Assembly (NCBI GenBank): GCA_937897265.1
Contig: CALCPT010000318.1
Span: 1 to 13,541 of the forward strand
Length of the DNA stretch: 13,541 nucleotides
Reading direction: 5' to 3'
From: an uncultured Alcaligenaceae bacterium
Lineage (GTDB): Bacteria; Pseudomonadota; Gammaproteobacteria; Burkholderiales; Burkholderiaceae_B
How positions within the stretch are numbered: the first letter of the stretch is position 1; each line of letters opens with the position of its first letter. The notes under the pieces were generated by a model that was not told the origin of the DNA, searched no databases, and saw nothing but the letters and a program-made list of their open reading frames with translations. The position numbers and the translations under genes are program-made. Positions 6,431 to 12,991 of the stretch are shown piece after piece.

Positions 6431-7411
6431 ATGTTGAAGCGGATTTTTTTGCTTGGACTCGCAAGCTTAGGTGTAGTGTCAAGTTGCGCGGTTGGACAGC
6501 CAGCCACGACCACACAATGGCCAACACAACCGGTGCGCCTGATTGTGCCGTTTCCCGGTGGCGCAAGCACGCTTGATGCTGTGGTACGCCTGTTAGTGCC
6601 CGAGGTTGCGCGTGACTTGGCAGGTTCTGTTTTTGTCGAAAACAAGCCCGGTGCAGGTACCGTCATTGGGGTAGATGCGGTAGCGAAGGCGAGCGATCGA
6701 CATACGTTTGGTGGGGTGGCGAATAGTTTTGCGGTGAACCAGTCGCTTGTTAAAAATTTGCCCTACAACCTAGATTCGGACCTCGCGCCGGTGATCTTAC
6801 TGGCGCGTACCGCTAACGTTCTTGCGGTGCGGCCTGATCTGCCTATTCGCACTTTGCCCGAGCTTATTGCCTATGCCAAAAAAAATCCGGGCAAGCTTTC
6901 ATACGGGTCGTTTGGCAACGGCACGACCCCCCATTTTGCCGGTGAGATGTTGAAATCCATGACCGGGATCGACATTGTGCATGTGCCTTATAAAGCGCAA
7001 GGGCCTGCGCTCAACGATCTGCTTGGCGGCAATATTGACCTGATGTTTGGCAATTTGCCTGACTTCTTGGCTCACATTCGCTCGGGTAAGCTCAGAGCGC
7101 TAGGTACGACCTACCTGACCCGAGCACCCTTAGCCCCAGAGATCCCTACGATTGCCGAGCAAGGGTTGCCAACCTTTGAAACTGACTCGTGGTACGGGAT
7201 CATTGCACCTGCTAACACGCCGAAAGTCGTCGTCGACCGGATCAACCTATCGTTTAATGAGGCTCTGGCGCGTGAAGGCGTGCGGCAAAACTTGCGTGAA
7301 CGTGGCATTGAGATCATCGGTGGCACACCCGCAGAGTTTGGCCTGCATCTAAAGCGCGAAGTCGCCAAATATGCCGATATCGTAAAAACCTCAAATATGA
7401 AAATTGACTGA
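6431..7411 (+). CDS. Bug/TctC family solute-binding protein, possible lipoprotein
   Basis: A 326-residue member of the Bug/TctC periplasmic binding family. The short signal sequence MLKRIFLLGLASLGVVSSC ends in VSSC, which fits a lipobox with Cys19 as the lipidated residue; most Bug proteins are soluble. The family core follows: PVRLIVPFPGGASTLDAVVRLL (residues 34-55), VFVENKPGAGTVIG, NPGKLSYGSFGNGTTPHFAGE, DIVHVPYKAQGPALNDLLGGNIDLMFGNL and the C-terminal GTPAEFGLHLKREVAKYADIV. Two local departures from the family are visible: the first binding loop reads GGASTLDAVV rather than the common GGSTD/GGGTD pattern, and the usual PDGYT turn is SDRHT (about 90-94). Both could alter ligand choice. The aspartate dehydrogenase-like gene begins 8 bp after the stop, so the two are surely co-transcribed, and the ligand may be an amino or keto dicarboxylate. 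No TctA/TctB is present in the window. Confidence 0.92.
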   Translation: MLKRIFLLGLASLGVVSSCAVGQPATTTQWPTQPVRLIVPFPGGASTLDAVVRLLVPEVARDLAGSVFVENKPGAGTVIGVDAVAKASDRHTFGGVANSFAVNQSLVKNLPYNLDSDLAPVILLARTANVLAVRPDLPIRTLPELIAYAKKNPGKLSYGSFGNGTTPHFAGEMLKSMTGIDIVHVPYKAQGPALNDLLGGNIDLMFGNLPDFLAHIRSGKLRALGTTYLTRAPLAPEIPTIAEQGLPTFETDSWYGIIAPANTPKVVVDRINLSFNEALAREGVRQNLRERGIEIIGGTPAEFGLHLKREVAKYADIVKTSNMKID

Positions 7412-7419
7412 GCACACTA

Positions 7420-8247
7420 ATGTCTAACACTACAAATAAACAACCGCTACGTATTGCTATTGCTGGGTTGGGCGCGATCGGTAAATCTATTGCCAGTTCG
7501 TTAGCAAAAGGCACAGTGCCTGGCGTTGTATTGACGGCGGTTTCGGCTAAGCATCACGACAAGGCGCAAGCGTTTGTCGCAAGCCTAGGGGTGCCGGTTA
7601 AGGTGCTGACGCTGGCTGAACTTGAGCCAGTAGCCGATTTGGTGATTGAGTGCGCGCCAGCGGCGCTCTTGCCTGAGATCGTGAGCCCCTTTTTAAAGGC
7701 CAAAAAACAAGCGATTGTGTTGTCGGTTGGGGCGCTTCTGTTTAACCAGAATCTGATTGACATGGCCCAGCAAGAGGGCGGCATCATTCATGTACCAACC
7801 GGCGCACTGATCGGCTTAGACGCCATGATTGCAGCCGCCGAGGGCAAGATTCACTCGGTGCGTATGGTCACGCGTAAACCACCTAATGGGCTGTCGGGTG
7901 CTCCGCACTTAATCGAGAACAATATTAGTGTTGAAGGCCTGACTGAAGCCAAAAAAGTGTTCGAAGGTAATGCACGTGCCGCGGCAAAAGGGTTTCCGGC
8001 AAACTTAAATGTTGTGGTGGCTTTGGCCCTAGCCGGTGTTGGGCCAGAAAATACCTTGCTAGAAATTTGGGCCGATCCAACGGTTGTGCGCAACACTCAC
8101 AGCATTGTGGTCGATTCAGACTCAGCGAAGTTCACCATGACCATGGAAAACATTCCGTCTGAAAATCCCAAAACAGGTCGTATCGTGGCGCAAAGCGTGA
8201 TCGCCATGCTGCGCAAAATGCAGGCCAGCTTCAAGGTCGGCACCTAA
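7420..8247 (+). CDS. nadX: L-aspartate dehydrogenase family oxidoreductase (NadX type)
   Basis: A 275-residue cytoplasmic NAD(P)-dependent dehydrogenase of the aspartate dehydrogenase family (EC 1.4.1.21), which interconverts L-aspartate and iminosuccinate/oxaloacetate plus ammonia. The N-terminal Rossmann motif is GLGAIG (16-21). Family signatures are IECAPAA (76-82), PTGALIGLDA (126-135), FPANLNVVVALALAG (192-206), the RNTHSI segment with His227, the likely catalytic His, and SENPKTGRI (247-255). Length and all conserved blocks fit an intact enzyme. In NAD synthesis NadX works with NadA and NadC, neither of which is here; the tight coupling to a Bug gene instead suggests a catabolic or ammonia-assimilating role on a related substrate. 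Start ATG 7420 has only a weak ribosome binding site (TGAGC), consistent with coupling to the upstream gene. The transcript ends at the hairpin 43 bp downstream. The family is sure; the aspartate specificity and the symbol are by homology only. Confidence 0.87.
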   Translation: MSNTTNKQPLRIAIAGLGAIGKSIASSLAKGTVPGVVLTAVSAKHHDKAQAFVASLGVPVKVLTLAELEPVADLVIECAPAALLPEIVSPFLKAKKQAIVLSVGALLFNQNLIDMAQQEGGIIHVPTGALIGLDAMIAAAEGKIHSVRMVTRKPPNGLSGAPHLIENNISVEGLTEAKKVFEGNARAAAKGFPANLNVVVALALAGVGPENTLLEIWADPTVVRNTHSIVVDSDSAKFTMTMENIPSENPKTGRIVAQSVIAMLRKMQASFKVGT

Positions 8248-8289
8248 AATTCTCACCTAGGCTGCGACGTTCTAGATGCGTCTAGCGAA

Positions 8290-8327
8290 AAAAAGGCAAT
8301 CGCCGCTTACGCGGCGATTGCCTTTTT
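8290..8327. terminator. Strong bidirectional rho-independent terminator
   Basis: A perfect inverted repeat with 17 bp arms (8290-8306 and 8311-8327) around a TTAC loop. The GC-rich top of the stem (CGCCGC/GCGGCG) is flanked by an A-run on the left (7 A, 8288-8294) and a T-run on the right (TTTTT, 8323-8327), so it can stop transcription from the aspartate dehydrogenase gene on the plus strand and from the dioxygenase gene on the minus strand. Confidence 0.95.
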
Positions 8328-8340
8328 GGGTGACTTGAAA

Positions 8341-9228
8341 TTAAGCCGCTTGCGCTGCAACGGCTTTGCGCGGCAAATCTAACGTGGTAACGCGGGTGAG
8401 TTCGCGTTTGTATGTTTTGTCGTCAAACGGACGTGCACGATGCATGGTGGTGCGGTTATCCCAAATGACCAAATCGCCCAGCGCCCATTCATGGTGACTG
8501 ATAAACTGAGGGCGCGTTGCATGCTCAATCAAGTCGCGCAGTAGCAAGCGACCCTCAGGAACTTGCCATCCAACCACGTGCTCGGCGTGCGAGGCAAGAT
8601 AAAGCGACTTGCGAGGTGATCCTTCAATGACACGTACCAGGGGGTGTGTCGCTCCGAGTAACTTGGCTTTTTCTTCTGGCGAAAAATCAAACCCCATCGT
8701 GTGGCGCGAATACGCAATTGAATGATGCACTCGCAGATCGGCAATCGTTGCCTTGGTGGCGTCATCAAGAGCTTCGTAGGCCGCCCGCATGTCAGCAAAC
8801 TCGGTATCGGCACGTACTGGCGGGATATTGCGTGCATAGAGCATTGAGTAACGCCCCGCGGGATCTTCAAACGAGGCATCGGTGTGCCAGATGCGATTGC
8901 TGATGCCGTTCACACGGCGACGGTCTTCGGCAGCTAAGATGTCCCCATCTTGGCCAACGTTTGAGATGTCCGTTAGCGCTTCATTGCCAAAGCGATTTTT
9001 GACTAATACCGACGAAGACGTTTTGGCGTGCAGGGCGCCATCAAGGCGTTGTGCAAAGTCAAGTTGGTCTTGATGCGAAAACTGTTGCCCTTTAAATACC
9101 AAGACCCCAAATTCAGTCATGCCCTCGCGCAAGCGCTCAAGGCTTGCTTCGTCGCGTACCTGGCGCAAATCAAGCGCGCTGACTTCTGCCATGAAGGTCG
9201 GGTGAAGCTTTTTGAATGTTATGGTCAT
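8341..9228 (-). CDS. TfdA/TauD family Fe(II)/2-oxoglutarate-dependent dioxygenase
   Basis: A 295-residue cytoplasmic non-heme iron oxygenase that should couple 2-oxoglutarate decarboxylation to hydroxylation of its substrate. The iron triad is His115 and Asp117 (WHTDASF) with His263 (RTTMHRARPF); Arg275 and Arg279 (RELTR), 12 and 16 residues after the distal His, fit the 2-oxoglutarate and substrate carboxylate positions. Blocks DTEFADMRAAYEAL (141-154), HPLVRVIEGSPRKSLYLASHA (195-215), EGRLLLRDLIEHAT (225-238) and GDLVIWDNRTTMHR (251-264) resemble TfdA, the 2,4-D dioxygenase, more than taurine dioxygenase. TfdA-type enzymes release glyoxylate when acting on aryloxyacetates; whether this one does is unknown. 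Start ATG 9228 is chosen because the domain begins there; the frame runs on to 9336 but would enter the divergent gene. GAGAG about 8 nt upstream is a weak ribosome binding site. It stands alone, ending at the shared terminator. Confidence 0.9.
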   Translation of the reverse strand: MTITFKKLHPTFMAEVSALDLRQVRDEASLERLREGMTEFGVLVFKGQQFSHQDQLDFAQRLDGALHAKTSSSVLVKNRFGNEALTDISNVGQDGDILAAEDRRRVNGISNRIWHTDASFEDPAGRYSMLYARNIPPVRADTEFADMRAAYEALDDATKATIADLRVHHSIAYSRHTMGFDFSPEEKAKLLGATHPLVRVIEGSPRKSLYLASHAEHVVGWQVPEGRLLLRDLIEHATRPQFISHHEWALGDLVIWDNRTTMHRARPFDDKTYKRELTRVTTLDLPRKAVAAQAA

Positions 9229-9326
9229 GCTTGTGTCTCTCTCGTTATTTTCAGTACCCTGAGCGCCTGGTGCCCTGTGTACTGTTGTTTCACTAGAATA
9301 AATATACTCCTTTAAGACCAAAAACC
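9229..9326. promoter_or_regulatory. Divergent promoter region between dioxygenase and hydroxyacid dehydrogenase
   Basis: These 98 bp separate two divergent start codons and must hold both promoters or a shared control site. For the plus strand, TAGAAT (9294-9299) and TATACT (9303-9308) are good -10 hexamers, but neither has a convincing -35 at 16-18 bp. For the minus strand I see no good pair. No Shine-Dalgarno sequence precedes ATG 9327, so that message may have a short leader. Confidence 0.35.
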
Positions 9327-10322
9327 ATGACCACAAAACTGATTTTTTTGACGAATCCGATTCACCCGTTGGTGCACGCTGAAATGGAAACCTTCGCTCG
9401 GGTATCGGTGGCTGCGTCCATTCGGGACGAAGACTTGATCGCAGGGGCTCGCGAGGCTTCGATCGTGGTGGTGCGCACGCCTATCCCCGCCGCGTTATAT
9501 GACCAAGCCCCTAATTTGCTAGGTGTAATCCGACACGGAGCCGGGGTCGATATGATTCCAATTGAAGAAGCGACAGCGCGAGGAATCGCCGTCGCCAATG
9601 CGCCTGGCACCAATGCGGTTACCGTAGCCGAGTTTGCGGTGGGTCAAATGTTGTCACTTGCCCATCGCAGCGCTGCGGCAAATCAACGCATGCGGGCAGC
9701 CGGCTGGGCAAGTGCTCGATCCCTAGCAGACCAGGGGCTAGAGTTAGCCGGTAAAAAAGTTGGTTTGGTTGGCCTAGGTGCGATTGGCCAAGCCGTTGCG
9801 AAAATGTGTCACTTTGGCTTTGGGATGAGTGTGTGCGGCTATCGACCCAGCGGCCGCGCGTCGTTAGATTTTATTGACGTCATGTCGCTTGAGCAGGTGC
9901 TGACGCAAGCAGATTTTGTGGTGCTGGCTTGTCCGTTGAACGACTCAACCAAGGGGCTTATCAGCCGTGCCTTACTGGGCAAAATGAAAACCTCCGCCTA
10001 CTTGATCAACGTGGCACGTGGCGCGGTGGTCGACCAACACGCTCTAGTCGAGGCATTAAGTGAAAAGCGTTTGGCAGGCGCAGCGCTCGATGTATTTACT
10101 CAACAGCCCTTGCCGACCGATTCACCCCTCTATGGGATGGAGAATGTGTTGCTCTCTCCACACATGGCTGGGGTGACAGACGATAGCTTGAGGGCGATGG
10201 GCAGCTCTGTAGCACGCCAGGCCCGGCAACTACTCAACGGTCATTTGCCCGAACATCTGGTTAATCACGAGGCGGCCGGCCAGTTACAGCAACACCTCGA
10301 TCGTCAATTGCGTAAACAATAA
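9327..10322 (+). CDS. D-2-hydroxyacid dehydrogenase (glyoxylate/hydroxypyruvate reductase-like)
   Basis: A 331-residue cytoplasmic oxidoreductase of the D-isomer-specific 2-hydroxyacid dehydrogenase family, which reduces 2-oxoacids to D-2-hydroxyacids. The substrate domain carries GVIRHGAGVDMIPI (66-79) and PGTNAVTVAEFAVG (93-106). The nucleotide motif is GLGAIG (149-154). Catalytic Arg231 (NVARG) and His279 (LSPHMAG) are present, but the position of the usual acid-pair Glu (as in DVFPTEP of SerA) is Gln260 (DVFTQQP); NAD-dependent formate dehydrogenases also use Gln there. After the second beta strand the usual Asp is replaced by Arg173 (GYRPSGR), with Ser175 and Arg177 nearby, which hints at NADP(H) preference. 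It lacks the SerA regulatory domain. It is divergent from the TfdA-like gene and overlaps the end of the convergent Cys-repeat gene by 19 bp. The family is sure, the substrate is not; a 2-oxoacid such as glyoxylate is a reasonable guess. Confidence 0.9.
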   Translation: MTTKLIFLTNPIHPLVHAEMETFARVSVAASIRDEDLIAGAREASIVVVRTPIPAALYDQAPNLLGVIRHGAGVDMIPIEEATARGIAVANAPGTNAVTVAEFAVGQMLSLAHRSAAANQRMRAAGWASARSLADQGLELAGKKVGLVGLGAIGQAVAKMCHFGFGMSVCGYRPSGRASLDFIDVMSLEQVLTQADFVVLACPLNDSTKGLISRALLGKMKTSAYLINVARGAVVDQHALVEALSEKRLAGAALDVFTQQPLPTDSPLYGMENVLLSPHMAGVTDDSLRAMGSSVARQARQLLNGHLPEHLVNHEAAGQLQQHLDRQLRKQ

Positions 10323-10627
10323 GCGCCGCTAGTGTGATACCCAGAGGGGCAGCTGCCGCTTTTGACGATGGCTGCTTTTGATGAGTTGCTGCTCGCTAGG
10401 CAATAGCCACCACTCGTGTGATAGCCCGACGGGCACGAGCCAACATGGGGCAGGGCGGCGCGGGCGCTCGATGACGACGGGGTGCAGTAATTGCCACTGC
10501 TGTGGTAGCCGCTTGGGCATGAGCCCTGCTTTGCCAAGGGTTGTGCAACTGGGGCTTGGGCCAAACTTGGGGCGCTAAACACGGCAAAAGCAAGCCCGAG
10601 TAAACAGGTCTTTAATATTGCTTGCAT
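10304..10627 (-). CDS. Small exported protein with three Cys-pair repeats
   Basis: A 107-residue exported protein. The signal peptide is MQAILKTCLLGLAFAVFSAPSLA, with cleavage after residue 23 or 25. The mature part has three copies of GSCPSGYHxSGxYC at residues 35-48, 63-76 and 91-104, spaced by exactly 28 residues and joined by Ser/Ala/Pro-rich linkers. Each copy has two Cys that probably pair into a small disulfide loop after export. Similar CPSGY...YC proteins occur as uncharacterised exported proteins in related bacteria; I know of no function. The start at 10627 gives a signal sequence with the basic residue near the front; the frame also allows ATG 10663, adding 12 polar residues, and neither has a good ribosome binding site. 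Its stop lies inside the 3' end of the hydroxyacid dehydrogenase gene on the other strand. Confidence 0.75.
   Translation of the reverse strand: MQAILKTCLLGLAFAVFSAPSLAQAPVAQPLAKQGSCPSGYHSSGNYCTPSSSSARAALPHVGSCPSGYHTSGGYCLASSNSSKAAIVKSGSCPSGYHTSGAYCLRN
10316..10525 (-). repeat. Three in-gene repeats with 84 bp period
   Basis: The DNA for the three Cys-pair motifs lies at 10484-10525, 10400-10441 and 10316-10357, each 42 bp, at an exact 84 bp period. The copies have drifted at the base level while the encoded motif is nearly unchanged, which points to an old duplication held by selection. Confidence 0.7.
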
Positions 10628-10804
10628 CAGTCGAGTTGTAGAGTGGGTGTCGGTGGGTAACATCAGGGGCTAAGCCTCGCGGACAAGGAGCAGGAATACG
10701 CTCAAGATAACGCTGAACACGCGAGGGGCGCAATGTTTTGCTATTTACCTCTGGCGCGTATTTTTATCCGTAAAACGAGTGTAGCTGGCAAGTACGCCTA
10801 AATC

Positions 10805-10856
10805 TAAGTAAAAATTAGTTCATTGAGCTAGGCCGCCACAGTATAAGTAAAAATTA
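10805..10856. repeat. Two identical 13 bp direct repeats, TAAGTAAAAATTA
   Basis: TAAGTAAAAATTA occurs at 10805-10817 and again, without mismatch, at 10844-10856; the offset is 39 bp, between three and four helical turns. They lie about 230-280 bp upstream of pckG. A related word, TAAGTAAACGTTA (11 of 13 matching), is at 5952-5964 in the leader of the lysine-rich protein gene. Confidence 0.6.
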
Positions 10857-10919
10857 ACCATTAAAAGACTTTGTGAGCGAGTAGGGTATTCACTCTGTAA
10901 TCAAGCGAAATTGCATAAA

Positions 10920-10959
10920 ATTCGACGCTTGTACCGTAACGTTTTCAAAATATTCGACG
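10920..10959. repeat. 8 bp direct repeat ATTCGACG, 32 bp apart
   Basis: ATTCGACG occurs at 10920-10927 and 10952-10959, both preceded by A-rich DNA. The 32 bp offset is about three helical turns, so two bound proteins would sit on the same face of the helix. It could be chance. Confidence 0.35.
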
Positions 10960-11035
10960 AAATGCGCAATCCTTGAGCAAAAGATGCACTTGTTTGGCAC
11001 CAAAATGACTCGGGTTTTCCTCAATGCACGCGCGG

Positions 11036-11044
11036 TGCTACTAT
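11036..11044 (+). promoter_or_regulatory. Candidate extended -10 element of the pckG promoter
   Basis: TGCTACTAT has the extended -10 form TGnTAnnAT, with 5 of 6 matches in the hexamer TACTAT (11039-11044). The -35 position (TTTTCC, about 11015-11020) is poor, which is normal for extended -10 promoters. Transcription from about 11051 would leave a leader of some 35 nt. Confidence 0.35.
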
Positions 11045-11085
11045 TTCGGGTTACCGAAGTATGACCAGTGCAATCCAATCGAAAC

Positions 11086-12948
11086 ATGCCAATGAATCTG
11101 ACCTTAAACGCACCTGATTATGTTCGCCACGATGGCTTAAAAAAGTGGGTGGCTGATATTGCAGCAAAAGCCAAGCCCGCCAATATTGTGTGGTGTGACG
11201 GCTCGCAAGAAGAATACGACCGACTTTGTGCCCAAATGGTGCAGTCGGGCATGTTGCACAAGCTCAATCCCGCTAAACGACCCAACTCGTTTTTAGCTCG
11301 TTCGTCACCGGATGACGTCGCGCGGGTTGAAGACCGCACGTTTATCTGCAGCAAAAACAAGGCAGACGCTGGCCCGACCAATAACTGGATCGAGCCAACA
11401 GAAATGCGGACCAAGCTTGACGACTTGTTTGAAGGGGCGATGGCTGGCCGCACGATGTATGTGATTCCGTTTTCGATGGGCCCTTTGGGTTCACCGATTG
11501 CACAAATCGGCGTTGAATTGTCTGACTCGCCTTATGTGGTGGTCAACATGCGCATGATGACGCGCATGGGTAAAAAAGTTTACGACGTCCTCGGCCCGAC
11601 GGGTGAGTTTGTGCCTTGTGTACACACCGTTGGTGCGCCATTGGCTGCAGGCCAGGCCGATGTTGTATGGCCCTGCAACACCACTAAGTACATCGTGCAT
11701 TTTCCTGAAACCCGCGAAATCTGGTCGTATGGCTCGGGTTACGGTGGCAACGCATTGCTTGGTAAAAAATGTTTTGCTCTGCGGATTGCCTCAAATATGG
11801 GCCGCGCTGAAGCAAGCGCATCCTCGCCAGGCTGGTTGGCGGAGCACATGCTGATCTTGGGTGTGACTGCACCTTGGGGTAAAAAATATCACGTAGCGGC
11901 GGCATTTCCGTCGGCCTGTGGCAAAACCAACTTTGCGATGTTGATCCCTCCTAAGGGCTTAGGTCAGCAGGGTTGGAAGATCACCACCATCGGTGACGAT
12001 ATCGCCTGGATCAAGCCCGACGCGAAGGGTAACCTGCGCGCGATCAATCCAGAGGCTGGCTACTTTGGTGTAGCGCCAGGGACCAACGAGCAATCAAACT
12101 TTAATTGCATGGCCACCTTGGCCCAGGACACCATTTTCACCAACGTGGCGTTGACCGATGACGGCGACGTGTGGTGGGAAGGCATGAGCAAGGTTCCACC
12201 TGCACACTGTATCGATTGGCAAGGGCGTGATTGGACTCCTGAGCAGGCGAAAGAGAAAGGCATCAAAGCCGCACACCCAAATGCACGCTTTACAGTCTCT
12301 GCCACGCAAAATCCTGTGTTGGATCCTGAGTGGGATAATCCTGAGGGTGTCGTCATTGACGCCTTCATTTTTGGCGGTCGCCGTTCGACCACTGTGCCTT
12401 TGGTGACAGAGGCTCGTGATTGGTCAGAAGGCGTTTACATGGCCGCCACCATGGGTTCTGAAACGACTGCTGCTGCGGTTGGCGAGCAGGGCGTGGTGCG
12501 TCGTGATCCATTTGCGATGTTGCCCTTCTGTGGTTACAACATGGCCGAGTACTTTCAGCATTGGTTGTCTTTAGGTGAGCACTTGCAAGGCTCGGGCGCC
12601 AAGTTGCCACGTATTTTCTGTGTCAACTGGTTTCGCACCGATGCCGACGGTAAATTTGTCTGGCCCGGCTTTAGCGAAAACACCCGCGTACTTAAGTGGA
12701 TGTTGGGTCGCATTGAAGGTGAGGCGAAAGGCAACGAGCATGTGTTTGGGATTACACCAAGCTACGAGGATCTTGACTGGTCTGGCATGGATTTTTCTCT
12801 CGAAAAATTCACCACGATCACTTCAATCGACAAAGCGGCCTGGCGCAAAGAGTTTGAATTGCATGCTGAGCTTTTTGAAAAATTGGCGCATGGCTTGCCA
12901 CCCAGTTTGCTCGAGATCAAGGCTGGCTTTGAAAGTCGGTTAGGTTAG
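11086..12948 (+). CDS. pckG: Phosphoenolpyruvate carboxykinase (GTP)
   Basis: GTP-dependent PEP carboxykinase (EC 4.1.1.32), a cytoplasmic enzyme that converts oxaloacetate to PEP plus CO2, the first committed step of gluconeogenesis. The protein of about 620 residues is full length for the GTP class; ATP-type enzymes are shorter and unrelated in most of the sequence. Seen motifs are [17 protein letters not shown], the substrate-binding YGGN (219-222), the kinase-1a P-loop PSACGKTN (275-282) with the reactive Cys278 typical of this class, the kinase-2 metal site GDDIAW (303-308) and [10 protein letters not shown] (430-439). The start is uncertain: GTG 11068, ATG 11086 and ATG 11092 are in frame within 24 bp and none has a good ribosome binding site; ATG 11086 is a compromise, and conserved sequence begins soon after. 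It stands alone, with a long control region before it and two hairpins after it. Use of this enzyme suggests growth on organic acids. Confidence 0.97.
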   Translation: MPMNLTLNAPDYVRHDGLKKWVADIAAKAKPANIVWCDGSQEEYDRLCAQMVQSGMLHKLNPAKRPNSFLARSSPDDVARVEDRTFICSKNKADAGPTNNWIEPTEMRTKLDDLFEGAMAGRTMYVIPFSMGPLGSPIAQIGVELSDSPYVVVNMRMMTRMGKKVYDVLGPTGEFVPCVHTVGAPLAAGQADVVWPCNTTKYIVHFPETREIWSYGSGYGGNALLGKKCFALRIASNMGRAEASASSPGWLAEHMLILGVTAPWGKKYHVAAAFPSACGKTNFAMLIPPKGLGQQGWKITTIGDDIAWIKPDAKGNLRAINPEAGYFGVAPGTNEQSNFNCMATLAQDTIFTNVALTDDGDVWWEGMSKVPPAHCIDWQGRDWTPEQAKEKGIKAAHPNARFTVSATQNPVLDPEWDNPEGVVIDAFIFGGRRSTTVPLVTEARDWSEGVYMAATMGSETTAAAVGEQGVVRRDPFAMLPFCGYNMAEYFQHWLSLGEHLQGSGAKLPRIFCVNWFRTDADGKFVWPGFSENTRVLKWMLGRIEGEAKGNEHVFGITPSYEDLDWSGMDFSLEKFTTITSIDKAAWRKEFELHAELFEKLAHGLPPSLLEIKAGFESRLG

Positions 12949-12957
12949 GTACCGGTG

Positions 12958-12986
12958 CAGACGCAGCGACGTATTCGCTGAGTCTG
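12958..12986. other. Hairpin between pckG stop and its terminator
   Basis: CAGACGCAGCGA (12958-12969) can pair with TCGCTGAGTCTG (12975-12986), 12 bp with one mismatch and a CGTAT loop; three further outer pairs including a G-U are possible. No T-run follows, so it is not a terminator by itself. It ends 5 bp before the terminator stem and may protect the 3' end of the message. Confidence 0.6.
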
Positions 12987-12991
12987 TACGC

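Larger units (their letters stand above)
10628..11085 (+). promoter_or_regulatory. Long non-coding leader/control region upstream of pckG
   Basis: About 460 bp without a credible gene. It is more AT-rich than the flanking coding DNA, especially 10780-10980. It holds two direct-repeat pairs (10805/10844 and 10920/10952) and one plausible extended -10 near 11036. Short frames inside it (for example 65 codons on the minus strand at 10890-11087) have no ribosome binding site or family features. The first part should also hold the promoter of the minus-strand Cys-repeat gene. The size suggests that pckG is controlled by one or more regulators, as expected of a gluconeogenic gene. Confidence 0.5.

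Noticed and set aside
6238..6666. 142-codon open frame on the minus strand
   Set aside because: It lies across the membrane-protein and second Bug genes, both better supported by ribosome binding sites and family features, and its product shows no recognisable motif.
7420..8247. Assigning the aspartate dehydrogenase-like gene to the beta-hydroxyaspartate cycle as BhcD
   Set aside because: BhcD belongs to the ornithine cyclodeaminase-like family and its partners BhcA, BhcB and BhcC are missing; the sequence here is of the NadX type.
8268..8286. Small inverted repeat CTAGA-TGCG-TCTAG before the terminator
   Set aside because: A five-pair stem of low stability, well explained by chance next to a far stronger hairpin.
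9229..9336. N-terminal extension of the dioxygenase to a start at 9336
   Set aside because: The extra 36 residues have no family similarity and would run into the coding region of the divergent dehydrogenase; the TfdA-like domain begins at Met 9228.
8341..10322. Reading the dioxygenase as the 2,4-D enzyme TfdA of a herbicide pathway
   Set aside because: No tfdB-F or chlorocatechol genes are present, and many chromosomal TfdA-like proteins act on other substrates, so only the family is claimed.
10890..11087. 65-codon open frame on the minus strand in the pckG leader
   Set aside because: No ribosome binding site, no family features, and it overlaps the pckG start region.
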